A stretch of 7,962 bases of DNA from Rhizobium sp. Q54 (GCA_945865745.1 CAMBFP010000050.1:1-7962); one strand, 5' to 3'; positions 1 through 6,592 are shown, numbered from the stretch's first letter. The notes: a model not told the origin generated them from the sequence alone. Numbers and translations are program-made.

Positions 1-325
1 CGTGATTTCTGAAGGACAAAAAGTTGTTGATTTCGTGCGTTCGGGCAAAGGTCCAATGATTATTGAAATGGATACTTATCGCTATCGCGGCCACTCAATG
101 TCTGATCCGGCGACTTATCGCAGTAAAGAAGAAGTGAATTGTAAAAAAGAAAACGACCCAATCGATTCTTTGCGTGAGGCAATTTTAACTAACAAAATCG
201 CGGCTGAAAGTGACATTCAGAAAATAGACGACGCGATTAAGAGCGAAGTTAACGAGATTGTTGAGTTTGCTAAAAACTCTCCAGAGCCAGATGAATCAGA
301 GCTCCTAACTGAAATTTACAATTAA
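1..325 (+). CDS. pdhA: Pyruvate dehydrogenase E1 component, alpha subunit (3' end, partial)
   Basis: C-terminal 107 codons of the E1 alpha subunit. With PdhB it forms the thiamine-diphosphate-dependent heterotetramer that decarboxylates pyruvate and acetylates the lipoyl groups of E2. The frame is open to the left edge. Base 1 ends a preceding codon, and the first full codon (GTG, 2-4) is an internal Val, not a start. Seen: the GKGPMIIEM strand, then TYRYRGHSMSDPATYR at fragment residues 25-40. In the family this is the conserved loop carrying the active-site His, matching the loop phosphorylated in mitochondrial E1 alpha. The helical tail holds the usual NDPI and a PEPDESELLTEIY-type ending. 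The TAA stop lies one base before the pdhB ATG, so the two subunits are probably translationally coupled. Missing from view are the N-terminal two-thirds and the ThDP-binding GDG motif. Confidence is high from the motifs and from the adjacent pdhB. Confidence 0.96.
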   Translation, partial: VISEGQKVVDFVRSGKGPMIIEMDTYRYRGHSMSDPATYRSKEEVNCKKENDPIDSLREAILTNKIAAESDIQKIDDAIKSEVNEIVEFAKNSPEPDESELLTEIYN

Positions 326-326
326 T

Positions 327-1313
327 ATGCTTAGAAAAATTACAGTCCGCGAAGCTCTACGTGAAGCGATGGCGGAAGAAATGCGCAGTGACAATAAAAT
401 TTTTGTAATGGGCGAAGAAGTCGCGGAATATAACGGCGCCTACAAGGTTACTCAAGGTTTGCTCGCTGAGTTTGGCGCGAAAAGAGTGATTGATACCCCG
501 ATTACTGAGCACGGTTTTGCTGGCTTGGCTGTAGGTGCGGCATTTGCTGGCCTTCGACCTGTGGTTGAATTTATGACCTTCAATTTTGCAATGCAGGCGA
601 TTGATCAAATCATTAACTCTGCAGCAAAAACCTGTTACATGTCTGGTGGACAAGTGCGTTGCCCAATCGTTTTTCGTGGACCAAATGGCGCAGCCTCAAG
701 AGTTGGTGCGCAGCACTCACAATGTTACGCTGCTTGGTACGGTTCGGTGCCTGGATTGAAAGTGGTTTCTCCTTACAGTGCCGCTGATTGCAAAGGCTTG
801 CTCAAATCTGCGATTCGCGATCCAAATCCTGTAGTTTTTCTTGAAAATGAACTCACCTACGGCCTCTCTTTTGAAGAGGATTATGATGAAGATCACATCG
901 TTGAAATCGGCAAAGCAAAAGTTCTTCGCGAAGGAAAAGATGTAACAATTATTGGTTTTTCTTTGGTGGTTAAGTATGCACTTGAAGCAGCAGAGCAACT
1001 GGCTTTAGAAGGAATTGAAGCGGAAGTAATTGATCTACGCACAATACGTCCAATCGATCGCGCAACAGTCATTGAGTCAGTGAAAAAAACCTCGCGTTGC
1101 GTGACTGTTGAAGAAGGATTTCCATTCGCTTCAATCGGCTCTGAAATAGCCTCAATTATAATGGAAGAGGCTTTCGATTATCTTGATGCTCCGGTAAAAA
1201 AACTTGCCTCAGTGGATGGTCCTCTGCCTTACGCTGCAAATCTTGAAAGACTCGCTCTGCCAAAAACTGCAAACATTATTGCGGCAGTTAAAGAAGTTTG
1301 TTTTAGGGGTTAA
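327..1313 (+). CDS. pdhB: Pyruvate dehydrogenase E1 component, beta subunit
   Basis: Full-length 328-residue E1 beta subunit, partner of PdhA in the pyruvate dehydrogenase complex (pyruvate to acetyl-CoA, cytoplasm). Seen: GEEVAEYNGAYKVTQGL at 29-45, then DTPITEHGFAGLAVGAA at 56-72. Glu61 aligns with the human E1-beta Glu that activates the thiamine aminopyrimidine. Next come EFMTFNFAMQAIDQIINSAAK (81-101), FRGPNG (116-121), AQHSQ (128-132) and PGLKVVSPY (142-150). The C-terminal transketolase domain has EVIDLRTIRPID (233-244) and EEGFP (262-266). The protein starts directly at the catalytic domain. Many Alphaproteobacteria (rhizobia, Caulobacter) have a longer PdhB with an N-terminal lipoyl domain, but Rickettsia and mitochondria do not. 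No good Shine-Dalgarno precedes the ATG, so reinitiation after pdhA is likely. No E2 (pdhC) or E3 gene follows, so those must lie elsewhere. Confidence 0.97.
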   Translation: MLRKITVREALREAMAEEMRSDNKIFVMGEEVAEYNGAYKVTQGLLAEFGAKRVIDTPITEHGFAGLAVGAAFAGLRPVVEFMTFNFAMQAIDQIINSAAKTCYMSGGQVRCPIVFRGPNGAASRVGAQHSQCYAAWYGSVPGLKVVSPYSAADCKGLLKSAIRDPNPVVFLENELTYGLSFEEDYDEDHIVEIGKAKVLREGKDVTIIGFSLVVKYALEAAEQLALEGIEAEVIDLRTIRPIDRATVIESVKKTSRCVTVEEGFPFASIGSEIASIIMEEAFDYLDAPVKKLASVDGPLPYAANLERLALPKTANIIAAVKEVCFRG

Positions 1314-1657
1314 TGAAGACCAATTTTCTTTACGATTTTGTTAAGAAAAACAACATCTCAAAACCCATCTTCATCGCCTATTTTACTGCACTAGTAATCA
1401 TTTCTTATTTTTTCATTTTTACTATTTTTGGTGAGAAAGGATTGGTCAAATTTTTTGCGCTTAGAGGGCAAATCGAAAATAAAGAAATCACCAAGCAAGA
1501 GCTTTCATCCAAGATGCAGGCGAAAAAAAATTTGGTTGATGGAATGAGTCCAGACTCTCTAGATCTTGACCTTGTTGATGAGCAATCGCGCAAAGTTCTT
1601 GGCTATGTCGGTAAGAATGAAGTGGTAATTTATCCCAACCAAAATGAGGACGAATAA
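1313..1657 (+). CDS. Septum formation initiator family protein (FtsB/DivIC-like)
   Basis: A 114-residue bitopic membrane protein. It has a short basic cytoplasmic N-terminus with no signal-peptide cleavage site, one transmembrane helix at about 18-39, and a periplasmic part. That part begins FGEKGL (39-44), continues as a heptad-like stretch at about 45-77, and ends in the motif SPDSLDLDLVDEQ (79-91) with KVLGY (94-98). The GE(K/R)GL after the helix and the DSLD..L.DEQ.R..LGY tail are hallmarks of alphaproteobacterial FtsB-type proteins (known family pattern). These join FtsL and FtsQ and help activate septal peptidoglycan synthesis. In many Alphaproteobacteria this gene lies just upstream of pdhA (eno-ftsB-pdhA). 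Here it follows pdhB, so the association is kept but the order differs. The ATG overlaps the pdhB stop by one base (TAATG). AGGGG at 1305-1309 sits only 3 nt upstream. Family membership is fairly certain; the exact division role is inferred. Confidence 0.85.
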   Translation: MKTNFLYDFVKKNNISKPIFIAYFTALVIISYFFIFTIFGEKGLVKFFALRGQIENKEITKQELSSKMQAKKNLVDGMSPDSLDLDLVDEQSRKVLGYVGKNEVVIYPNQNEDE

Positions 1658-2265
1658 TGAATCTAGCTAACGAGATCTACCGAAAATCTTTGCACTTTTT
1701 GTTAATTTTAATTCCGATTTTTTTCTGCACTTTTGGTAAGTGGAAAACTTTGGCAATCATCGCTCCAATCACTGCTTTCCTGGTTTCTCTTGATTACTTA
1801 CGCAAGAATAATCCGCGAATACAAACCATTTTTTTGCGTTTATTTAAAACCATTCTGCGTCCGCATGAAATTGACGGAAATAAACTTTGTGGTGCGAGTT
1901 TGGTTTTTCTTGCTGCTTGCATCAACTTTCTCGTTTTTAAAAAAGAAATCGCCGTCACTTCTTTTTCAATCCTGATAATTTCTGACGGATTGTCAGCCAT
2001 TGTTGGGAAGTCTATTTCAAGTCAGCCATTTTTTGAAAAAACTCGTGCCGGAGCTTTAGCATTTTTTATCAGCGCTTTGGCAGTTTTGGCCGTGTGTGGT
2101 GCAGCTTTTCATGTACATCTCTGGTTTTATTTTTTTGGAATTTTCTCTATTTTTTGCGTAACTATGATTGAGGCGCGCCCAAGTCTGCTCGATATTGACG
2201 ACAATTTTTCTATTCCGATGGCGTTCTCTTTTTTGATGACCGGATTTGGTTTTATGTGGGGCTAA
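1657..2265 (+). CDS. SEC59/DGK1-family CTP-dependent lipid kinase-like membrane protein
   Basis: A 202-residue hydrophobic protein with about six predicted membrane segments (roughly 14-26, 32-46, 78-94, 99-118, 133-150, 155-171). Conserved polar positions fit the dolichol kinase / phytol kinase / yeast Dgk1 family (COG0170, related to CTP_transf_1). These are EIYRKSLH at 6-13, the ISDGLSAIVGK loop at 108-118, KTRAGALAFF at 128-137, Glu172, and DDNFSIPM at 181-188. Family members use CTP to phosphorylate a lipid alcohol such as dolichol, phytol or diacylglycerol at a membrane. The substrate here cannot be told from sequence; an isoprenoid alcohol or diacylglycerol is plausible. Such proteins are often mislabelled phosphatidate cytidylyltransferase, but this one is shorter than typical CdsA. 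The ATG overlaps the upstream stop by one base (TAATG). A good ribosome site GAGGA (1646-1650) lies 6 nt before it. The fold family is likely; the activity is inferred. Confidence 0.75.
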   Translation: MNLANEIYRKSLHFLLILIPIFFCTFGKWKTLAIIAPITAFLVSLDYLRKNNPRIQTIFLRLFKTILRPHEIDGNKLCGASLVFLAACINFLVFKKEIAVTSFSILIISDGLSAIVGKSISSQPFFEKTRAGALAFFISALAVLAVCGAAFHVHLWFYFFGIFSIFCVTMIEARPSLLDIDDNFSIPMAFSFLMTGFGFMWG

Positions 2266-4026
2266 ATGCATTTCCCAAAAGATTTTCCTGAAAAATTACG
2301 TTCGTCAATTTTGATCTCTGAAGTTGTTGGTAAGCGCGTGAAACTAAAGCAGCGCGGCCAGGAATTTTCTGGTCTCTGTCCTTTTCACAGTGAAAAAAGT
2401 CCGTCTTTTACCGCCAATGATCAGAAAGGTTTTTACCATTGTTTCGGATGCGCCGCGCATGGCGATATAATTGGCTTTACCATGAATAGTGAAGGTCTCG
2501 AATTTCGTGATGCGGTGGTGAAATTGGCGGATGATTTTGGCATTGAAATTCCCCAAATAAAGTTCGATGAAAATAAAGAAAATCAGCTCGATCGCGACTA
2601 CTTAATTCTTGAAAAAGCTACGCAGTTTTTTGAAAAAAATTTACACGGAAGCTCTGGATCAGAAGCGCGTAGCTACTTAAATAAACGAGGCCTTAATTCT
2701 GCTTTGGCAAAAAAATTCCGCCTCGGTTTTTCATTAAATTCTTACGAAGCACTAACGAATTTTTTAACCGCAAATAACTTCTCACAGCTCGAGATCTCTA
2801 GGACAGGAATCATTGGCAAAAATGATCGTGGTAAATTTTACGACAAATTTCGTAACCGAATAATTTTCCCAATTACCGACAAAAAAAATCGCGTGATTGC
2901 TTTTGGTGGGCGCGTGCTTGGGCCAGAAATGCCCAAATATTTAAACTCATCTGAAACAGAAATTTTTAAGAAAAATCAAACTCTCTACAATTTTGCGATG
3001 GCGCGCAAAGCCATATTTTCCAGGGGCTCAGCCGTGGTAGTTGAGGGCTACATGGACGCAATCGCCTTGGTCAATAGTGGAGTTGAGAATGTTGTGGCCG
3101 GCCTCGGAACCGCTCTTGGAGCTGAGCATTTAAAAGAGCTTTTTTACACCACGGATAAAATCATAATTTGTTTGGACGGTGATGCGGCCGGAGTTCGCGC
3201 AGCTAAACGCGTCACCGAGATTGCTTTGCCTTTAATTAATGCGAGGAAAAATATCTTTTTCGCTTTGCTGCCAGGAAAAATGGATCCCGACGATTTCGTT
3301 AAAAATTTTGGCGCCAAGGAATTGGAGAAGATTTTTAATGCAGCGCCTCCGCTTTCAGAGAGTCTGTTTGAGTTTGCTCTGACTGAGCTTGCGATCGATC
3401 GCAGCAAAAAAATTTCTGCTGAAAATAAGGCTAAGCTTGAGGCTAATTTAACCGCTAAAATTGCCGCGATTCAGGATCAGGCATCTAAAAAATATTTTTC
3501 TTTATTCGTTAAGGATTTGCTATTCTCAATTGGTCGGGGGCAAAAAAAATCTCCAGAAATTTTTAGCAAAATTACTTTGTTGCCACCAAGAAATTTGGCC
3601 GATGATTTATCTAAAAATATCATTGCCTTCATTGTAAAATTCCCAGAATTGGCGCAGTTTCGTGACGATATTTTCGACATTAAAGAGTTATTTCTAAGTA
3701 GCGAAAAACTCACTCATTTGAAAGAGCTGCTGATCGAAAATGAAGGAGATGATTTGGCCGAGTTCGCAAATGAAATGGCCGAAATAGAAAATATTGTTGC
3801 AAGCCTTGAGGGCATTGATCTAGAGTCGGTTTCAATCAGGTTTCGTCTTCTGCTTCTGAAGGATTTATTACTTAAGGTGGAGGCGCAATGCAGAGAGTCT
3901 CTCGGCAAAATTAATGAAGCCGAGACGCACAAGACCGCAATTACAGACCAAAGAATCAAAGAAATTTTCGATTACAAAAACTCACTCCAAGCCATGATTT
4001 TGGCTGCGGAGAAGGAATTAATTTAG
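2266..4026 (+). CDS. dnaG: DNA primase DnaG
   Basis: A 586-residue replicative primase, close to the usual length (E. coli 581), which makes RNA primers for DnaB-associated replication. The N-terminal zinc ribbon has all four ligands: Cys38 and His41 in CPFH, Cys59 and Cys62 in CFGC, followed by GDIIGF. The RNA-polymerase domain carries FRNRIIFPI (195-203), GGRVLG (214-219) and PKYLNSSETEIFKK (223-236). The TOPRIM centre is VVEGYMD with Glu260, and LDGD with Asp304 and Asp306. PDDF (341-344) follows. The C-terminal 150 or so residues are helical and poorly conserved, as expected for the DnaB-binding domain. The ATG directly abuts the previous stop (TAAATG), with only a weak TGGGG upstream, so translation is probably coupled. 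The adjacent rpoD recalls the dnaG-rpoD pair conserved across proteobacteria. The usual rpsU is absent here. Confidence 0.98.
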   Translation: MHFPKDFPEKLRSSILISEVVGKRVKLKQRGQEFSGLCPFHSEKSPSFTANDQKGFYHCFGCAAHGDIIGFTMNSEGLEFRDAVVKLADDFGIEIPQIKFDENKENQLDRDYLILEKATQFFEKNLHGSSGSEARSYLNKRGLNSALAKKFRLGFSLNSYEALTNFLTANNFSQLEISRTGIIGKNDRGKFYDKFRNRIIFPITDKKNRVIAFGGRVLGPEMPKYLNSSETEIFKKNQTLYNFAMARKAIFSRGSAVVVEGYMDAIALVNSGVENVVAGLGTALGAEHLKELFYTTDKIIICLDGDAAGVRAAKRVTEIALPLINARKNIFFALLPGKMDPDDFVKNFGAKELEKIFNAAPPLSESLFEFALTELAIDRSKKISAENKAKLEANLTAKIAAIQDQASKKYFSLFVKDLLFSIGRGQKKSPEIFSKITLLPPRNLADDLSKNIIAFIVKFPELAQFRDDIFDIKELFLSSEKLTHLKELLIENEGDDLAEFANEMAEIENIVASLEGIDLESVSIRFRLLLLKDLLLKVEAQCRESLGKINEAETHKTAITDQRIKEIFDYKNSLQAMILAAEKELI

Positions 4027-4029
4027 GAG
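4026..4029 (+). promoter_or_regulatory. Shine-Dalgarno site fixing the rpoD start
   Basis: GGAG begins at the last base of the dnaG TAG stop and lies 5 nt before the ATG at 4035. It is the best-placed ribosome site in the plus-strand cluster. It supports the first ATG as the rpoD start, so the lysine-rich N-terminus is translated. No in-frame ATG occurs between codon 1 and codon 264, which lies inside region 1.2. Confidence 0.7.
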
Positions 4030-4034
4030 CAAAA

Positions 4035-6425
4035 ATGGCAGTGAAAAAAGTCGTGAAAAAAGTCGTGAAAAAAGCAGTGGCAAAAAAAGTCACAAAAAAA
4101 TTACCGGTAAAAAAATCTGTGAAAAAGACAGTGCAAAAAGTTGCGCCGAAAAAAGCTAAGCCAGCAGCAAAGGTTGCTCCAAAAAAAGTTTTCAAAAAGC
4201 CTGAGCCAAAAAAATCAGCCGTAAAAAAAGTTGCACCAAAACAGCCCGTGAAAAAAGTTTCACCAAAAAAAGTGGCGAAAAAAGTTTTGCCAGTAAAAAA
4301 AGTTGTCAAAAAACCTGAGCCAAAAAAGCCTCTTCCTAAAAAAGAAGTTAAGAAGGTGACAAAGCCGGTAAAGCCAGAGCCCAAGCCAAAGAAAGAGAAA
4401 AAAGTTAAACCGCCAAAAGCGCCAAAAGCTCCAAGAAAAGCAAAAGTTAAAGTTCCGGTTAATGACAGAACCATCTTTCTTGCAGAGAGATTTCAGCTGA
4501 TTCAAGACGTGCGTTTAGCGATTCAAAAACATGACGAAGAAGGTAAAAAATTCTCCGACAAACTTGCTGAAAAATTAAAAAAACTTTTAGCGCTTGGAAA
4601 AACTCAAGGCTTTGTAACTCACGATCAAATTAACGATCATATCGATCCAGACACCAATGCGAGTAAGCTCGATCGTATCTTGGACATTCTCTCTGAATTC
4701 AAAATTCAAGTTGTCGAAAGAGAAGAGGATGTTGAAAGATTAATGGAAGAAAGTGCTGCCGCTAAGGATGATGAAAAAAGTCAGAAGCGTTCGGAAGACT
4801 CGGTAAAAACTTATTTGCGCTCGATGAGCACGGTAAAATTACTGACTCGTGAAGATGAAGTGGCGATCGCGATGCGTATCGAAGAAGGTCGCAATAAAAC
4901 GATCAGATTCATTTACCAAGGCCCACTAATCATGCGTCACTTCATCGAGTGGTATAATGGCTTGTCGAACGGAACTATTTTGCTTCGTGACATCATTCGC
5001 ATTGATGAAACTTACAATGCCGAGCTTGAAGAAATTATCAAAAATAACGATCAAGCGACAGAAGAAGAAGATGTAGTTTCGATTATTAATTCTCAGGTTG
5101 ATTCGGCTTCAGAAAGTACCGAAGAAACTTTGTTCGAAGATGAAGAGCTTGAAGAAATAGATGAGAGTGTTGTCTCTTTTGTTTCGATGGAACGTATTTT
5201 GATGCCGAAGATGCTCGATTTATTTCAAAGAATCGCTGACACCTGCCAAAAAATTATCGATAAATCTGAAGAAAAAACTCACGAGCAAATCAAGACGAAT
5301 AAAGATATTAATCGCCTTAAAGCTGAATTCGAAACCCTGACTACTGAAGTGAGTTTCAACGACTCTCTAATCAAATCTTTGGTTGATCAGGTCTACGAAG
5401 CACAACAAAAATTACTCGCGATTGATCTCGAATTATTAAGATGTGCGCAAGAATTTGGTGTTGAGAAATCTGTCTTCCTTAAGAATTACCACGGAGTTGA
5501 AGAAGGTGAGGCTTGGTTCAAAAAAGCTGAATTAGTTAGCGACAAAAAATGGCAGAAATTTTTGTTTGGCGGCACAGAAAAAATTCACGAAACACAAAAT
5601 CGTTTAGGAAAATTTATTAAGATTCTTGGTCTTAGCATCGCCGACTTCAAACTGCTCGTTAATAACGTTCGCAGAAGTCAGGAAGAAGAGTTGCAAGCGA
5701 AGAAGGAGATGATCGAAGCAAATCTTCGTCTCGTAGTTTCAATTGCAAAAAAATACACAAACCGCGGCCTGCAATTTTTGGATTTAATCCAAGAGGGAAA
5801 TATCGGCTTGATGCGCGCTGTCGATAAGTTTGAATATCGTCGTGGTTACAAATTTTCAACTTACGCAACTTGGTGGATTCGCCAAGCAATCACTCGCGCT
5901 ATTGCTGATCAATCGCGCACGATTCGTATTCCAATTCACATGGTTGAGACGATTAACAAGATCGTTAAAACTTCACGCCAACTTACTCAAGAACTCGGTA
6001 GAACGCCAGATGCGCAAGAAATTGCGGATAAACTTTTAATGCCGGTTGATAAGGTTCGTAAGGTTCTTCGTACCTCGAAAGATCCTGTGAGTCTTGAATC
6101 GCCAATCGCCGGTGGTGATGACGAAGAAAGTATTCTCGGAGATTTCATCGAAGACAAAACAGCAGTGCTTCCATTTGACGCCGCAGCCTATTTGAAGTTA
6201 AAAGACGTGACTGCACAAATGCTTTCATCTCTAACTTCACGTGAAGAGCGAGTGCTGCGCATGCGCTTCGGTATTGGCATGGTCACGGATCACACACTCG
6301 AAGAAGTCGGCAAGCAATTCTCGGTAACCCGCGAACGTATCCGTCAAATTGAAGCGAAAGCCTTGAAGAAATTACAGCACCCAAATCGTGCGAAATTGTT
6401 TAAGAGCTTTTTGACTGACGTTTAG
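4035..6425 (+). CDS. rpoD: RNA polymerase primary sigma factor RpoD (sigma-70) with lysine-rich N-terminal extension
   Basis: A 796-residue housekeeping sigma factor (E. coli 613) that directs RNA polymerase to -10/-35 promoters. Residues 1 to about 142 are a Lys/Pro/Val/Ala-rich basic tail. Region 1.1 follows at about 178-238 (LLALGKTQGFVTHDQINDHI; FKIQVVE). Region 1.2 is at 255-285 (DSVKTYLRSMSTVKLLTRED). A long non-conserved region spans about 286-548 and includes an acidic stretch at 324-380 (22 acidic residues, 1 Lys). Region 2 is at 552-641: EANLRLVVSIAKKYTNRGLQ, FLDLIQEGN, KFSTYATWWIRQAITRAIAD. Region 3 is at about 642-720, with GRTP at 655-658. Region 4 is at 724-796, with LRMRFGIGM and the helix-turn-helix TLEEVGKQFSVTRERIRQIE. 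All promoter-contact regions look intact. The basic tail is the odd part; lysine-rich N-termini are known in actinobacterial SigA/HrdB, but I do not recall this form as standard in Alphaproteobacteria. A terminator begins 28 nt after the stop. Confidence 0.98.
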   Translation: MAVKKVVKKVVKKAVAKKVTKKLPVKKSVKKTVQKVAPKKAKPAAKVAPKKVFKKPEPKKSAVKKVAPKQPVKKVSPKKVAKKVLPVKKVVKKPEPKKPLPKKEVKKVTKPVKPEPKPKKEKKVKPPKAPKAPRKAKVKVPVNDRTIFLAERFQLIQDVRLAIQKHDEEGKKFSDKLAEKLKKLLALGKTQGFVTHDQINDHIDPDTNASKLDRILDILSEFKIQVVEREEDVERLMEESAAAKDDEKSQKRSEDSVKTYLRSMSTVKLLTREDEVAIAMRIEEGRNKTIRFIYQGPLIMRHFIEWYNGLSNGTILLRDIIRIDETYNAELEEIIKNNDQATEEEDVVSIINSQVDSASESTEETLFEDEELEEIDESVVSFVSMERILMPKMLDLFQRIADTCQKIIDKSEEKTHEQIKTNKDINRLKAEFETLTTEVSFNDSLIKSLVDQVYEAQQKLLAIDLELLRCAQEFGVEKSVFLKNYHGVEEGEAWFKKAELVSDKKWQKFLFGGTEKIHETQNRLGKFIKILGLSIADFKLLVNNVRRSQEEELQAKKEMIEANLRLVVSIAKKYTNRGLQFLDLIQEGNIGLMRAVDKFEYRRGYKFSTYATWWIRQAITRAIADQSRTIRIPIHMVETINKIVKTSRQLTQELGRTPDAQEIADKLLMPVDKVRKVLRTSKDPVSLESPIAGGDDEESILGDFIEDKTAVLPFDAAAYLKLKDVTAQMLSSLTSREERVLRMRFGIGMVTDHTLEEVGKQFSVTRERIRQIEAKALKKLQHPNRAKLFKSFLTDV
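4041..4076 (+). repeat. 12-bp tandem repeat at the 5' end of rpoD
   Basis: GTGAAAAAAGTC occurs at 4041-4052 and 4053-4064. A third copy at 4065-4076 differs only in its last two bases (GTGAAAAAAGCA). Each unit encodes VKKV or VKKA, so changes in copy number would stay in frame and only lengthen or shorten the basic tail. Confidence 0.85.
4082..4301 (+). repeat. Cluster of A7 homopolymer tracts inside rpoD
   Basis: Eight runs of seven A lie at 4082-4088, 4094-4100, 4109-4115, 4181-4187, 4208-4214, 4223-4229, 4265-4271 and 4295-4301, with more A6 runs between them. They arise because nearly every KK pair uses AAA-AAA or AAA-AAG. Homopolymers of this length can promote polymerase or replication slippage in AT-rich genomes (known), so they are possible frameshift sites in an essential gene (inference). 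Confidence 0.8.
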
Positions 6426-6446
6426 TTCTTCTGATTTTTGTAGAAT

Positions 6447-6485
6447 AAAAAAAGGCCTGACTCTCAAAAGGAGTCAGGCCTTTTT
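6447..6485. terminator. Intrinsic bidirectional terminator between rpoD and dapB
   Basis: GGCCTGACTC (6454-6463) pairs perfectly over 10 bp with GAGTCAGGCC (6471-6480) around a 7-nt loop. Seven A (6447-6453) precede the stem and five T (6481-6485) follow it. Read on the plus strand it ends the rpoD unit. Read on the minus strand it has a 7-U tail and can stop read-through from bioA-dapB. Confidence 0.92.
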
Positions 6486-6561
6486 GCGTTTCGTTATTCT
6501 TTTAAAAGGATGAGTAAACAAATGCGAAACTCTGGGGGGATTTGCAGATTTTAGATTGGCA

Positions 6562-6592
6562 ACTTGCTTTAAATCATCATCCTCGAGCAAGT
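6562..6592. repeat. Inverted repeat, 7-bp stem with 17-nt loop
   Basis: ACTTGCT (6562-6568) is complementary to AGCAAGT (6586-6592). The repeat is followed on the plus strand by GGGGATCC. It has no T tract on either side, so it is not an intrinsic terminator. It may be a second unit of the palindromic element at 6636-6692. Confidence 0.4.

Larger units (their letters stand above)
4035..4460 (+). other. Segment encoding the histone-H1-like basic tail of RpoD
   Basis: This covers codons 1-142 of rpoD. The first 140 residues hold 57 Lys, 22 Pro and only 5 Glu, with no Asp. They form irregular repeats of VKK, KKV, APKK and KKPEPKK. The pattern resembles the lysine-rich tails of bacterial H1-like proteins and of AlgP, and is predicted disordered. 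The coding strand is very purine-rich and A-rich. The frame is open throughout, joins region 1.1 without interruption and uses the same start as the sigma factor. Non-specific nucleic-acid binding is an inference from charge, not shown. Confidence 0.85.

Noticed and set aside
2..4. GTG at the left edge as a start codon
   Set aside because: It is an internal Val of PdhA. The conserved alpha-subunit sequence shows that the gene begins well outside the window.
1657..2265. Classic CdsA phosphatidate cytidylyltransferase
   Set aside because: At 202 residues it is short, and the EIYRKSLH start and DDNFSIPM end fit the SEC59/DGK1 branch better. Distant relation to CdsA is expected.
4035..4460. A separate histone-H1-like or AlgP-like gene upstream of rpoD
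   Set aside because: No stop codon or frameshift separates it from sigma region 1.1, and no alternative start with a ribosome site lies between them. It is one protein.
3956..4474. A 172-codon minus-strand open frame rich in Phe, Gly and Thr
   Set aside because: It is the antisense shadow of the lysine-rich rpoD segment; AAA/AAG runs read backwards give Phe/Leu. The sense strand has a ribosome site and an intact sigma factor.
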